Of a stretch of DNA of 64,000 nt, positions 46,141-54,955 are shown piece by piece. This DNA is from an uncultured Lachnospiraceae bacterium (GTDB lineage Bacteria; Bacillota; Clostridia; Lachnospirales; Lachnospiraceae), in NCBI GenBank assembly GCA_947650005.1, contig CANSTU010000006.1, forward strand, positions 22,052 to 86,051. Reading direction: 5' to 3'. Numbering within the stretch: position 1 is the stretch's first letter; each line of letters starts with the position of its first letter. The position numbers and the translations under genes are program-made. The notes beneath the pieces are model-generated. The model was not told the DNA's origin. It searched no databases and worked only from the letters and a program-made list of their open reading frames with translations.

Positions 46141-47073
46141 ATGAAGCATAAAAAAAAGGTCATTGGATGGCTGTTAATACTTCTGCTGTCCCTCTCGGCT
46201 TGTACGGATCATCTGTCCCAGACGGCGTCATCGCTGGAAAAAGACGTACAGAATGGGAATGTGCCGTTGCCCAATGAGGAGGAAGGCCCCAATTTTCAAT
46301 ATGAGAATATTCCTCCCTATGAGGGGAAGGAGAGCGTAACGGTCAACGGCGGCATTCCTTTTTTCACGTCCGATGAACTTACGAAGAAGGCCTTTGAAGA
46401 ATACAGCGACCTGGATGAACTGGGCCGGTGTCAGACGGCTTTTGCCAATGTATGTCGCGAAACTATGCCCACGCAGGAACGGGAAAGCATCGGCAATGTA
46501 AAACCTACCGGCTGGCATACGGTGAAATATGACGTGATTGCGGACAGATATCTCTATAACCGCTGCCATCTGATCGGATATCAGCTTACGGGAGAGAACG
46601 ACAACGAGAAGAATTTGATCACAGGCACGCGGTATTTGAATGTGGAAGGGATGCTTCCGTGGGAAAATCTGGTGGCGGACTATGTGGAAGAAACGGGAAA
46701 TCACGTCCTCTACCGCGTTACTCCCTATTTTATAGGCGATAATCTGCTGGCATCCGGTGTCCTGTTGGAGGCTTATTCTGTGGAAGATGACGGGGCGGGA
46801 GTCTGCTTTTGCATATACGGTTATAATGTACAGCCGGGCGTGCTCATCGACTACGCCACAGGGGAAAGCCGTCTAGATGAATCCTGGCCTGCGACGGAGA
46901 GCCCGGGGATGGATGAATATGATTATGTTCTGAACATCAATACGAAGAAATTCCATTTTCCTTCCTGTACCAGTGTCCGGGATATGAAAGATGAAAATAA
47001 GGAATACTTCAGTGGAGATCGTAAGAACCTTATACAGGACGGTTATAGCCCCTGCAGCCGATGTAAACCGTGA
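46141..47073 (+). CDS. Lipoprotein DNA/RNA non-specific endonuclease
   Basis: 310 residues. Lipoprotein signal with lipobox LSAC (Cys21). The nuclease core shows YNRCHLIGYQLTGEN and EKNLITGTRYLN, equivalent to the DRGH and Asn motifs of EndA-type DNA-entry nucleases, with Asn instead of Asp and Cys instead of Gly in the first. The last 45 residues (KKFHFPSCTSVRDMK ... CSRCKP) resemble the Ada-type Cys cluster that binds zinc. It acts outside the membrane, perhaps for nutrient or DNA-uptake use. The gene begins 5 bases after the DegV kinase stop, so it is in the same operon. No clear RBS. Confidence 0.87.
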   Translation: MKHKKKVIGWLLILLLSLSACTDHLSQTASSLEKDVQNGNVPLPNEEEGPNFQYENIPPYEGKESVTVNGGIPFFTSDELTKKAFEEYSDLDELGRCQTAFANVCRETMPTQERESIGNVKPTGWHTVKYDVIADRYLYNRCHLIGYQLTGENDNEKNLITGTRYLNVEGMLPWENLVADYVEETGNHVLYRVTPYFIGDNLLASGVLLEAYSVEDDGAGVCFCIYGYNVQPGVLIDYATGESRLDESWPATESPGMDEYDYVLNINTKKFHFPSCTSVRDMKDENKEYFSGDRKNLIQDGYSPCSRCKP

Positions 47074-47129
47074 ATGGATAAGATAAGAAAAGCAGCGAAG
47101 AGAGAAAGACTTTTCAAATCTTTCAATCT

Positions 47130-47184
47130 CCCTTAATTAAAATGCCGCTTGCACGGCGGAATGAGAGGAGAAATGAAATCCTGA
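47130..47184 (+). repeat. Orphan leader cassette copy 5 with a three-codon frame
   Basis: TTAAAAT, hairpin GCCGCTTGCACGGC, GGAATGAGAGGAGAA, then ATG 47173 opening a frame MKS followed by TGA. The in-frame ATG lies at 47161. No gene follows, so the cassette has lost its gene or is independent. Confidence 0.72.
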
Positions 47185-47199
47185 TGGATTGAATGAATA

Positions 47200-47249
47200 A
47201 ACCGTCCGGCCAAGTCTGTATTGTGACATGCAGGCTCGGCCGGACGGTT
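47200..47249. terminator. Hairpin between converging genes
   Basis: AACCGTCCGGCC pairs with GGCCGGACGGTT (12 bp perfect, 26-base loop). The T tracts are weak on both strands, so it may act as a barrier with partial termination. It overlaps the stop of the minus-strand gene. Confidence 0.6.
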
Positions 47250-48093
47250 ATTCTATTTCTTCCTTTATAATAGATCCGGTAGGATCCAGGCGGAGGCATA
47301 CGGGATAGGTATCCAGCCCAAAGGCCCTGGATACCAGCTTATGGGGATCCGCCCATATAGCAGCATCAGGATCATCCTGCGGGGAGTCTTCCAGGCCTTC
47401 CATAAGATAGAGATATTCCCCATATGTAGCTTGCATCTGTTCTGACGCCCTTCGGCAAGCCCCGCATCTATCAATGCCGACCAGGACGGGAAGATCGCCG
47501 GAAAGCCGCGTCAGATTTTCCGATTTTGCTTTGGTTTCGGGGAGAAGAGATACAACATGTGCCATTTCTTTAGTCTGATCGATGATCGTATCGGTTTCGT
47601 CCACCAGATAATACGTTGGCACCCAATCGGTGAACTTATACAATCCCTTAGCGGAATAGGATGCTTCGGAAGGAATGTTTAATTCATCCAGGTCTTTCTG
47701 GGGGACTTCATCGTCCCAGATAAAAGCGACACGGAACTGGTTTGAGTCAAACAGCGCATAAAGGAGCCGATAAGAGGGAAATTCCCGAAGACAGTCAGAA
47801 CAACCGGCCATGACAAATACGAAAAGCGTGGGAGTGTCTGAGATCTCGGATATATCCAATCCCTCACCGTATGAATCATATACTTCATAGCCTTGCAACC
47901 TGTCTCCTACGGCAAAATGCAGCTGTTCTATTCCGTTTTCCTTTCTGGGTACCGGCCGTCTGGCCCATATTGCTGTTGCGGCCAGAATCAGGATTCCCAA
48001 GACAGTGAACAGGAGATAGATTTTTTTCCGTATGCTAATGGCATATCCCCCCTCTTTTGGCCTTCGACGGATGAATCCCGGATAGGATAACAA
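47248..48093 (-). CDS. Membrane-anchored protein with two thioredoxin-like CxxC sites
   Basis: 281 residues. A hydrophobic anchor lies near residues 27-45 (LLFTVLGILILAATAIW), preceded by basic residues. The first CxxC is AGCSDC (about 97-100) in a thioredoxin-like FVFVMAGCSDCLREFP strand, and the second is DRCGAC (about 208-211), so two redox domains may follow one anchor. The protein faces outward. The likely start is TTG 48091-48093 (AAAGGAG 10 bases upstream). It is the last gene of the transporter operon, 35 bases after the ATPase. Function: thiol-disulfide exchange at the outer membrane face is inferred. Confidence 0.78.
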   Translation of the reverse strand: MLSYPGFIRRRPKEGGYAISIRKKIYLLFTVLGILILAATAIWARRPVPRKENGIEQLHFAVGDRLQGYEVYDSYGEGLDISEISDTPTLFVFVMAGCSDCLREFPSYRLLYALFDSNQFRVAFIWDDEVPQKDLDELNIPSEASYSAKGLYKFTDWVPTYYLVDETDTIIDQTKEMAHVVSLLPETKAKSENLTRLSGDLPVLVGIDRCGACRRASEQMQATYGEYLYLMEGLEDSPQDDPDAAIWADPHKLVSRAFGLDTYPVCLRLDPTGSIIKEEIE

Positions 48094-48128
48094 CTGCCGA
48101 AGGCTCCTTTAATATGGATTTATCTGTT

Positions 48129-49112
48129 TTATCCTGCCTTATATTCTTTGTGCTTCATACACAGAGAGCGATGTTCACCTTCCAGCGTGACCATTTCCGG
48201 CGTGTTTTGATAACATTGATCAGTAGCATAAGGGCATCTGCGCGCAAATTTGCACCCAATTTTGCTGAGAACCTTTTTCTCTGCATCCGCCATATGCATT
48301 CTGTCCTTTGCCGTCCATTTATCGCCAACCTTTGGAATGGAATCCAGCAACAGTTGTGTATAGGGATGACCCGGCTTCTCCAGGACGTCCTGTGCCTTTC
48401 CGAACTCGATCATACTGCCTTTATACATGGTAGCGATATAGTCGCTTACATAATAAGCGGTGGACAGATCATGGGTGATATAGACAAAGCTGACCCCTGC
48501 TTCCTCCTTGAGGAAGCGGAAAATGTTGACGATATTCATCCGCAGGGATGCATCGATCATTGCCACAGGCTCGTCGGCCACAATGATTTTGGGTTTTGTG
48601 ATCAGAGCCCGGGCAATGGAAATCCGTTGCAGTTCGCCGCCGGAGAACTGGTTGGGATATTTATTTTTCACCTGATCATAGTTCAATCCTACGCGTTTGA
48701 GCGTTTCTGTAATCAACGCAGCAGCCTCTTCCTTATCCTTTGCCATCCCGAGATTCAATGCTGTCTCAAACAGATAACTTTCCACCGTCTGCTTTGCGCT
48801 GAACGCAGTGAAAGGATTCTGAAAGATGGGCTGTACCAGGCGGTAGAATTCTTTTTTGTGTTTCATATGGTAATGGATGCTTTTTCCGTCTATGGTGATC
48901 TCGCCGGCGGAAGTTTCAAGCAGGCCCAAGATCATCCTGGCCAAGGTCGTCTTTCCGCTTCCGGATTCCCCAACCACGCTCATGATCCATGCCCGGTCGG
49001 AGGGCATCTTGATGGAAACATCGTCCACAGCCTTGATCTTATTGCCAAAAATCATGCCGCCGATGCGGAATACCCGATCCAGATTTTTAATCTCCAAAAT
49101 ATGATTATCCAT
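48129..49112 (-). CDS. Oligopeptide/oligosaccharide ABC transporter ATPase (OppF-type)
   Basis: 327 residues. Walker A GESGSGKTT at about 48-56, Q-loop VQPIFQNP, signature FSGGELQR, Walker B IIVADEPVAMID, H-loop ITHDL. The C-terminal CKFARRCPYATDQC is the cysteine cluster of Opp/Dpp ATPases, thought to hold an iron-sulfur centre. It is one of the two ATPases of the importer. Start ATG 49112 in a leader cassette; an in-frame ATG lies 12 bases upstream. It follows OppD after 97 bases. Confidence 0.9.
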   Translation of the reverse strand: MDNHILEIKNLDRVFRIGGMIFGNKIKAVDDVSIKMPSDRAWIMSVVGESGSGKTTLARMILGLLETSAGEITIDGKSIHYHMKHKKEFYRLVQPIFQNPFTAFSAKQTVESYLFETALNLGMAKDKEEAAALITETLKRVGLNYDQVKNKYPNQFSGGELQRISIARALITKPKIIVADEPVAMIDASLRMNIVNIFRFLKEEAGVSFVYITHDLSTAYYVSDYIATMYKGSMIEFGKAQDVLEKPGHPYTQLLLDSIPKVGDKWTAKDRMHMADAEKKVLSKIGCKFARRCPYATDQCYQNTPEMVTLEGEHRSLCMKHKEYKAG

Positions 49113-49155
49113 TTTTCCTCTCATTCTGCCGTCTTAAGCGGCTCTCCTATTCAAG
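49113..49155 (-). repeat. Leader cassette copy 6 before the OppF-type gene
   Basis: Minus strand: TTGAATAGGAGA, hairpin GCCGCTTAAGACGGC, then AGAATGAGAGGAAAA and ATG. In-frame ATG 12 bases before the start. Confidence 0.75.
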
Positions 49156-49209
49156 AGAACTTTGTGCTGCAGCTGTACGCGGCACAGATGATCCCTGTAA
49201 AGAGTTGTC

Positions 49210-50181
49210 CTATTTTTCCACATTCTGGCCAAGCAGAAGGCAGGCGGCAAAATGCTGCTCTCCAACTTGGATGGTTTCCGGCTGGATTTTCCGGCATTCG
49301 TCAGTCGCATATTTGCAGCGCATGGCAAAACGGCAGCCGGCGGGCGGATTCTTTAAACTGGGCGGCGTCCCGGGAATTCCTTCCTTTTGGCTGTTGTCGC
49401 CGACTCTGGGAAGCGCGCCAATCAACATCTGTGTATAGGGATGTTTGGGATGATTGAAAATCTCATCGGTAGGGCCGATCTCGATCATCTGGCCTGCATA
49501 CATGATTCCCATGCGGTTTGTCACCTGATAATGTACGCCCATGTCATGGGAGACGATTACCATGGAATTCTTCATCCTTTTCTGTACGTCCATTAGCATG
49601 GTAAGGATATCCTTCTGTACCACCACATCCAGCGCCGTGGTAGGTTCGTCAGCCAGGACTACGCTGGGATTTAAAAAGGTGGCCAGAGCGATGAGGACGC
49701 GTTGCCTCATGCCGCCGGAAAGCTGGTGAGGATATGCATTGAGCACATCTGGAGACAATTCCAGCTCCTCTAAATATTCCACTATTTTTTCGCGCAGCTC
49801 CTTTTTTTTCATCTTTTCATGGTAACCGCGGCTTACCGCGTCAAAAAACTGCGGTTCCACTTTGGCCACGGGGTTCAATACATGCATGGCCCCCTGGGGG
49901 ACATAAGAAATTTCCTTCCACCAGTATTCTTTCAGCCGGCCGGTTTCTACGAACTCCGTTTCGGAATTCCCCTTATATAGGCGGACGGTACCACTGCTCA
50001 CCTCTAAGGGATAATCCAGCAGATCGTACATCACCTTGAGCAAGGTGGATTTTCCACATCCGGATTCTCCTGCAATGCCGAAAATCTCGTTATTTTCTAT
50101 CCTGAAGTTTACATTGTCCACGGCGTTGACAAAACTGGTGAGCATGTTGTACCGTGCGCTGACAGATCTTAGTTCCAACAT
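49210..50181 (-). CDS. Oligopeptide/oligosaccharide ABC transporter ATPase (OppD-type)
   Basis: 323 residues. Walker A GESGCGKST at about 39-47, Q-loop YVPQGA, signature LSGGMRQR, Walker B VVLADEPTTALD, H-loop VSHDMG. C-terminal CRFAMRCKYATDEC is the Opp-type cysteine cluster. It partners the OppF-type ATPase and two permeases. Its RBS GGAGGGG lies in the end of the permease gene, whose stop abuts its ATG. Confidence 0.9.
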   Translation of the reverse strand: MLELRSVSARYNMLTSFVNAVDNVNFRIENNEIFGIAGESGCGKSTLLKVMYDLLDYPLEVSSGTVRLYKGNSETEFVETGRLKEYWWKEISYVPQGAMHVLNPVAKVEPQFFDAVSRGYHEKMKKKELREKIVEYLEELELSPDVLNAYPHQLSGGMRQRVLIALATFLNPSVVLADEPTTALDVVVQKDILTMLMDVQKRMKNSMVIVSHDMGVHYQVTNRMGIMYAGQMIEIGPTDEIFNHPKHPYTQMLIGALPRVGDNSQKEGIPGTPPSLKNPPAGCRFAMRCKYATDECRKIQPETIQVGEQHFAACLLLGQNVEK

Positions 50182-51006
50182 CTATTTGCCCCTCCTTAAC
50201 GCTGAATATTGCTGTTGTCCCGTCATGAACAGGAACAGGCCGATAAAGATCAGGCAGATGGACACTACCGGCGCGCCGATCCAGAGCCATCTTCCGGCCA
50301 GCATCGCCTGATGCTGATTAGCCCAGTAGATCATAGTTCCCAGGGTAGTGTTGCTGTTGCTGGACATGCCGATGACTGCAAGGCCAGATTCCGCGGCGAT
50401 CGCCACCAGGATCGTGTTGATAAAGTTACCGATGGACCAGTCCTTTACAAAGGGAAAGATCTCCTTTGTCAGAATCCGAAGCGTACTTTCTCCGGAAAAT
50501 CTTGCAGTGCTGATAAAGTCGCTTTCCCGAAGGGTGAGGGCCATAGAACGGACTTGGCGGGCCGGCCAGGGCCAGTTGAAAACCACCAGTACGCCGCCGA
50601 TCAATAACAGAGAGGCACTGCCTTTCGTGAGGCTGCCCAACAGGATTAAAATAGGCAGAGAGGGGATTACGATGAAGGTATCGGCCAGCATCATCACGAT
50701 ACGATCCATTGCACCTCCCTTTAAACCTGCCATCAGGCCCATCAGAACGCCGATGAACGTTGCAAGAGAAGCGACAAACAAGCCGATCAGAAACGAATTC
50801 TGGATGGACCGGCACAGAAGCCAGAAGGTATCCTGTCCCAAACCGTTTGTTCCGAGAAAATGTTCCATACTTGGTTTCAGATTCTTGGGAAAGACATTCC
50901 ATTCTGTCACATTGCCGGTATGAAAGATCGGAAATACAAATCCCAGAATCATAAAGACCAGCAGAATAGCCAGACCGAGTTTTAGGCGAAAATTCCAATG
51001 TTTCAT
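50182..51006 (-). CDS. ABC transporter permease (OppC/DppC-type)
   Basis: 274 residues with about six membrane segments: 10-30 (AILLVFMILGFVFP), 75-100, 110-135, 140-165, 190-215 and 240-262. The EAA-like loop for the ATPase contact is near RESDFISTARFSGES. Start ATG 51006 with GGGGGA 7 bases upstream. Its stop abuts the OppD ATG. Together with the OppB-type permease it makes the pore. Confidence 0.88.
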   Translation of the reverse strand: MKHWNFRLKLGLAILLVFMILGFVFPIFHTGNVTEWNVFPKNLKPSMEHFLGTNGLGQDTFWLLCRSIQNSFLIGLFVASLATFIGVLMGLMAGLKGGAMDRIVMMLADTFIVIPSLPILILLGSLTKGSASLLLIGGVLVVFNWPWPARQVRSMALTLRESDFISTARFSGESTLRILTKEIFPFVKDWSIGNFINTILVAIAAESGLAVIGMSSNSNTTLGTMIYWANQHQAMLAGRWLWIGAPVVSICLIFIGLFLFMTGQQQYSALRRGK

Positions 51007-51019
51007 TCTGCTATCCCCC

Positions 51020-52018
51020 TTAGTTGTATCTGATGCGGGGATCGATGAACGGGTAAATGAGATCGACCACCAGCGTTGCCGTGGCCACCGCAAAGATCGA
51101 TACCGTGATAGATCCCATGATCATGTTGTAGTCTGCCTGGAGGATTCCCCTGTAAATGAGAGATCCAATCCCCGGATAGTTAAAGAGAATTTCTGTGACG
51201 AGCGCACCATTAAAGATCGTGCCAATCTGCAGCGCCAGCTGTGTGATCTGGGGCAGCATCGTATTAGGCAGGATATAATGGGTGATAACTTTCCGCTCTT
51301 TGAGGCCCTTCATCCTTGCAAAGGCAACAAAATCCTCTTCATTGGTATTGCGGGACAAAGTCGTCATGGAGATAACCCACCAGCCGGTCCCTGTTAGGAT
51401 GAGGGAAGCGGCCGGTAAAATGGAATTCCAGAGAATGGTCTTGAGATTTGCCCAGCTGAACCCGGATACGCTGAAATTGGCGCTCAACGGAAAAATAGGT
51501 ATGATATAAGCGAACAGCATGATCAGCGTCAGTGCAAAGATATAATAGGGAATAGGATAGATACAGATGGCAACCCCTTCCAGTATCTTGGAATAGGCCT
51601 TATCCTTCTTGATTCCAGCCAGCATACCGATCGCATTACCCACGATCCAGGCAATGACTGTGGATATCCCGAGCAAGCCCATGGTCCATGGTAAGGATGT
51701 GGCAATCAGGCTCTTTACGGGAATCGGATACATGGAGAGGGATGGGCCGAAATCCTGCGTGAAAACCACTCTCTTCATATAACCGGTATATTGCTCCATC
51801 AATGAGCCGCCCAGGCCGAAATTCTCATTCAATACCTGGCGCATGGCATCAATTGCGGCGGGCTCCATGGAATTGGATTTGCTTATCATCTGGCCCAACA
51901 TAGCCTCTACAGGATCAGAGGGCATAAATCTGGGAATGAAAAATACGGCAGTCATTCCCAGCGCAATGACGAATAGATAGGTAACCAGACGGGAGCCCAA
52001 AAACTTTAAAAATTTCAT
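51020..52018 (-). CDS. ABC transporter permease (OppB/DppB-type)
   Basis: 332 residues with six membrane segments; the start FLGSRLVTYLFVIALGMTAVFFIPRFMPSDP is typical for OppB (motif in parts: LVTYLFVIALG, PRFMPSDP). The EAA-type loop is FVAFARMKGLKE near residue 240. It uses the start ATG 52018 with GGAGG 6 bases upstream. The preceding solute-binding protein gene is 82 bases away. Confidence 0.9.
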   Translation of the reverse strand: MKFLKFLGSRLVTYLFVIALGMTAVFFIPRFMPSDPVEAMLGQMISKSNSMEPAAIDAMRQVLNENFGLGGSLMEQYTGYMKRVVFTQDFGPSLSMYPIPVKSLIATSLPWTMGLLGISTVIAWIVGNAIGMLAGIKKDKAYSKILEGVAICIYPIPYYIFALTLIMLFAYIIPIFPLSANFSVSGFSWANLKTILWNSILPAASLILTGTGWWVISMTTLSRNTNEEDFVAFARMKGLKERKVITHYILPNTMLPQITQLALQIGTIFNGALVTEILFNYPGIGSLIYRGILQADYNMIMGSITVSIFAVATATLVVDLIYPFIDPRIRYN

Positions 52019-52100
52019 AGACGTCCTCCAAATATATTTCCCAATGTTTTCCATCTAGAAAGGCGATCCGCCAGAGTATTCGCCCTGGCGGATCATCATC

Positions 52101-54140
52101 TTAGTTACCTGTGGGCTGGAAGTGGGGGGTGTAATATTTAAACTGAGACCACCACCACCAAGGACCTTCAAACTGATTTTCGGAAGTCTGGAACCCTGTC
52201 CAATAATGGGTTGTAACAGGTACAAACTTGGAAGTGCCGAACATGGGGATAAACGGCTGTTCATCCACAAAAATCTTACAAATCTCCGTGATATCCTCGA
52301 TGACCTTGGGATCATCATAAGGAAGCGTTGCCAGTTCATTGAGGAGTTCGGTCACCTTATCGTTACCTTCGCCGCCCCAGCGATACCGGTTTCCGGGAGC
52401 CTGTTCACCCGTGGGTACGATATATTTGCTGTTCCAGTGTTCCATATTGGAAGAGGTATCGGGCAGGATACCGCATGCGGGCCAATAGGATGCGGCTCCG
52501 AAATTACCGGTTGCCTCGTTGTTCCAGAACGTGGCGGAATCCTGCTGTACCACGGTAGCCTTGATGCCGAACTTGTTCCAGGAATCCGCTACTGCGAACG
52601 CCAGACGCATGGACTGGATTTCAAAATCAGCGGGAGCGAGAATGGGCATTTCCCAAACACTTCCATCCGGCAGATGCCAGGTGTCACCTTCTTTGGTGAA
52701 TCCTTCCTGTTCCAGGAGCTTTGCAGCTTCTTCCACGTCATATTTCCACCAGCCTACGCCGAATACATCGATAATTTCCTGTTCGCCTTCAGGGAGATCT
52801 TCCACGCCCTGTTGTTTCAGGATTTCCACGATATCCCGGGCATAACTGTCGTCAAAGGGCTTATATCCGTCTTCCAATTCATAGCTCTTGAGCCATTCCA
52901 CCATGGGTTTATGGTAGGTTTCCAGCAGAACGTCAGTAGGAGGCACCTGAAGAGGAGAAACACGAAGCATTCCGTTAAATGTACCCAAGGATACGCTCTT
53001 GATATCGGTGGCAAGTGCAAGCGCCCAGCGGACGTTTTTATTTCCATAGATCGGATCGGAGCAGTTGAAACCGATACCCCGCTCACAGGGATCGTTCGTA
53101 TCCGCATACGGGAATCCAGAGTACCAGGCCATACTTTCAGGATTTTTGCTCCTCAGGATATCCCAGGATTCGGGCGTGATGTCCTGCAGCACATCCATTT
53201 CGTTGGAAATGGCAGCCATAATACGTTTTTCTTCTGCGCCATAGCTCTTAAAGAGGATGTACTGCGGTCCAGGCTCGCCTACGGTCTGGCCTACCGCCGT
53301 ATTTTCCCAGTCAGCCCGTTTTTCGTACAGGAACCAATAACCCTGGGGATCCCTGTCCTTGAGCGTATAGGGGCCGCTGCTGACCGGATCGGAGAATGTA
53401 AATGTGGCCGGGTCTTCACCGTTCCAGATATGCTCCGGTACGATTCTCATGCTGTTTCCCCATACGGTAACGCCAAACTTCTGTTCCAGCTTGGCTTCCG
53501 GGCCATGGGTAACGATTTCCACGGTAAGGTCATCCAGCGCCTGGCAGGATTTCACGGTTTCGCGAACCACTGCGCCATAAGCCAGTTCCTGGCTTTCCAG
53601 CAGCATATTAAAGGTATATGCCACATCATGGGCATCCAGGGCTTCTCCGTCGGACCATTTGAGATTTTCTTTCATTTTAAACGTATAGGTATTTTCTTTT
53701 CCTTCAACGGCTTCGGGCATCGTTGCGGCCAGGTCAGGATACTGTTCGCCCTTGACCGTGTCGATCTCCCAAAGATTGCTATAAATCAGCTGATGAACGC
53801 CTACGTCCATGGCAACACAGCCCGGCATGAAAGGATTCATGATATTCGGGTTTGCCTGTCGGCCGCTGAGCATATCTACCACCAAAGTCTGATTTCTCGG
53901 TGTACCCACATCCGTCATGCTGCCGTCTCCTACGGCGGCAGGGTCTGCCGGTTGGGGGGCTTCCGCGGCTGGCGTTTCGGAAGCGCTTTCCGGCGTACTG
54001 CTTTCCGCGGTGGGAGCAGTGGGAGTGGTACTGCATCCGGCCAGGGCGCCCGTTATGCAGATTGTGAGTAGAACGGAGAGGAGTTTCTTATGAAGACCTT
54101 TTCCTCTCGGTGACCAAATGTGATCGTTTCTTTTTTTCAT
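52101..54140 (-). CDS. Extracellular solute-binding protein, SBP_bac_5 (Opp/Dpp-type)
   Basis: 679 residues. Basic N-terminus, hydrophobic stretch with lipobox ALAGC, a Pro/Ser/Ala/Thr linker to about residue 75, then the three-domain SBP_bac_5 fold; WDILRSKNPESMAWYSG and GPWWWWSQF are notable, the latter with four Trp near the C-terminus as in oligosaccharide-binding relatives of peptide-binding proteins. It is a lipoprotein that captures the substrate. RBS GGAGGTATGGT before ATG 54140. Substrate is not readable from sequence; the GH172-kinase-isomerase context points to a glycan. Confidence 0.9.
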   Translation of the reverse strand: MKKRNDHIWSPRGKGLHKKLLSVLLTICITGALAGCSTTPTAPTAESSTPESASETPAAEAPQPADPAAVGDGSMTDVGTPRNQTLVVDMLSGRQANPNIMNPFMPGCVAMDVGVHQLIYSNLWEIDTVKGEQYPDLAATMPEAVEGKENTYTFKMKENLKWSDGEALDAHDVAYTFNMLLESQELAYGAVVRETVKSCQALDDLTVEIVTHGPEAKLEQKFGVTVWGNSMRIVPEHIWNGEDPATFTFSDPVSSGPYTLKDRDPQGYWFLYEKRADWENTAVGQTVGEPGPQYILFKSYGAEEKRIMAAISNEMDVLQDITPESWDILRSKNPESMAWYSGFPYADTNDPCERGIGFNCSDPIYGNKNVRWALALATDIKSVSLGTFNGMLRVSPLQVPPTDVLLETYHKPMVEWLKSYELEDGYKPFDDSYARDIVEILKQQGVEDLPEGEQEIIDVFGVGWWKYDVEEAAKLLEQEGFTKEGDTWHLPDGSVWEMPILAPADFEIQSMRLAFAVADSWNKFGIKATVVQQDSATFWNNEATGNFGAASYWPACGILPDTSSNMEHWNSKYIVPTGEQAPGNRYRWGGEGNDKVTELLNELATLPYDDPKVIEDITEICKIFVDEQPFIPMFGTSKFVPVTTHYWTGFQTSENQFEGPWWWWSQFKYYTPHFQPTGN

Positions 54141-54163
54141 ACCATACCTCCATGTTCTTTTGT

Positions 54164-54955
54164 TTATTTAAAGCAATAGGTATTGTGGGCGTAGCCTGCT
54201 TCCAGATAGGTATCCAGGAATAGAGAAATCTCATCATACCCTTCCAGAGATCTGTTCCCAATGAAGATGGCCGGAACAGACATCGTATCTGCATCCGTAC
54301 CATACATTCTGCAATAGGCTTGGAATATCTCAAGATTTCCCTGTTCTTCTATATCCATGGTCAGCAGTCTGACGTGCCCATACCTCTGAAAAAGCCTATC
54401 CAGATATTCCTGTGTATTCTCGCAGGATCCACAGGATTTCATCTTAAAATATACCACGATGTCCGATTCAGACTTTTCCAGCAGGATTTCCTTTTCGTGC
54501 AGGGCAGAAGTACCCGGGGCTACTTTTCCGCTGTATTCCAAAAGGATAGGGGCAAAATCTTTTTTGATTTGTTCCCAGCCATATAGGGCGGTGTCGTTCA
54601 GGAAAAGTACAGGGTATTCCATACTTCCCGAATCATGCTCAAACAGGCGGTCGGAAAACAGTTTCCTCGGTTCGTCAAAGAGAAGGTTGTATACCTTCAC
54701 AGTACATTCCCCTTCTATCCCCAGCCGTGCCAGTTCGGAAGAAAGATATGCCTCCAGCTCCAACACCACCTTACAGGGTTTGCAGGGATTGTCCTGTGTG
54801 AAACATCCTCCGCAGGAATCATAAACATAGCCTTCGATTCTTATTGGCAGCGAGGCGCAATCGGCATTTGACAGCATCAGCAATCCGAGGCCTGTTAGCA
54901 GCAGGATAATCCATGCTATCCGGTTTTTGTTTCCGAGCTCACGACTTTTCATCAT
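54164..54955 (-). CDS. Membrane-anchored thioredoxin-like protein with several CxxC motifs
   Basis: 263 residues. Membrane anchor near 14-29 (AWIILLLTGLGLLML). Outside lie a CGGC (48-51) and a CKPC (58-61), and later a KSCGSC (about 174-177) in a glutaredoxin-like strand FKMKSCGSC, followed by the cis-Pro motif VPAIFIG. So at least one thioredoxin fold plus a Cys-rich first part. It overlaps the SIS gene by 17 bases and precedes the binding protein by 23 bases, so it belongs to the operon. Role not known; a function in protecting or assembling extracellular Cys proteins is possible. Confidence 0.75.
   Translation of the reverse strand: MMKSRELGNKNRIAWIILLLTGLGLLMLSNADCASLPIRIEGYVYDSCGGCFTQDNPCKPCKVVLELEAYLSSELARLGIEGECTVKVYNLLFDEPRKLFSDRLFEHDSGSMEYPVLFLNDTALYGWEQIKKDFAPILLEYSGKVAPGTSALHEKEILLEKSESDIVVYFKMKSCGSCENTQEYLDRLFQRYGHVRLLTMDIEEQGNLEIFQAYCRMYGTDADTMSVPAIFIGNRSLEGYDEISLFLDTYLEAGYAHNTYCFK

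Noticed and set aside
48114..49457. A 447-codon open frame opposite the OppF-type gene
   Set aside because: Antisense shadow of a Walker-motif ATPase; no independent evidence.
53820..53840. GCATGAAAGGATT string within the binding-protein gene resembling leader sequences
   Set aside because: It lies inside coding sequence on the other strand and is explained by the encoded residues.
52122..54071. A 649-codon open frame on the plus strand opposite the binding-protein gene
   Set aside because: It lies wholly antisense to a strongly supported SBP_bac_5 gene, has no RBS or family features, and is explained by codon bias of the real gene.
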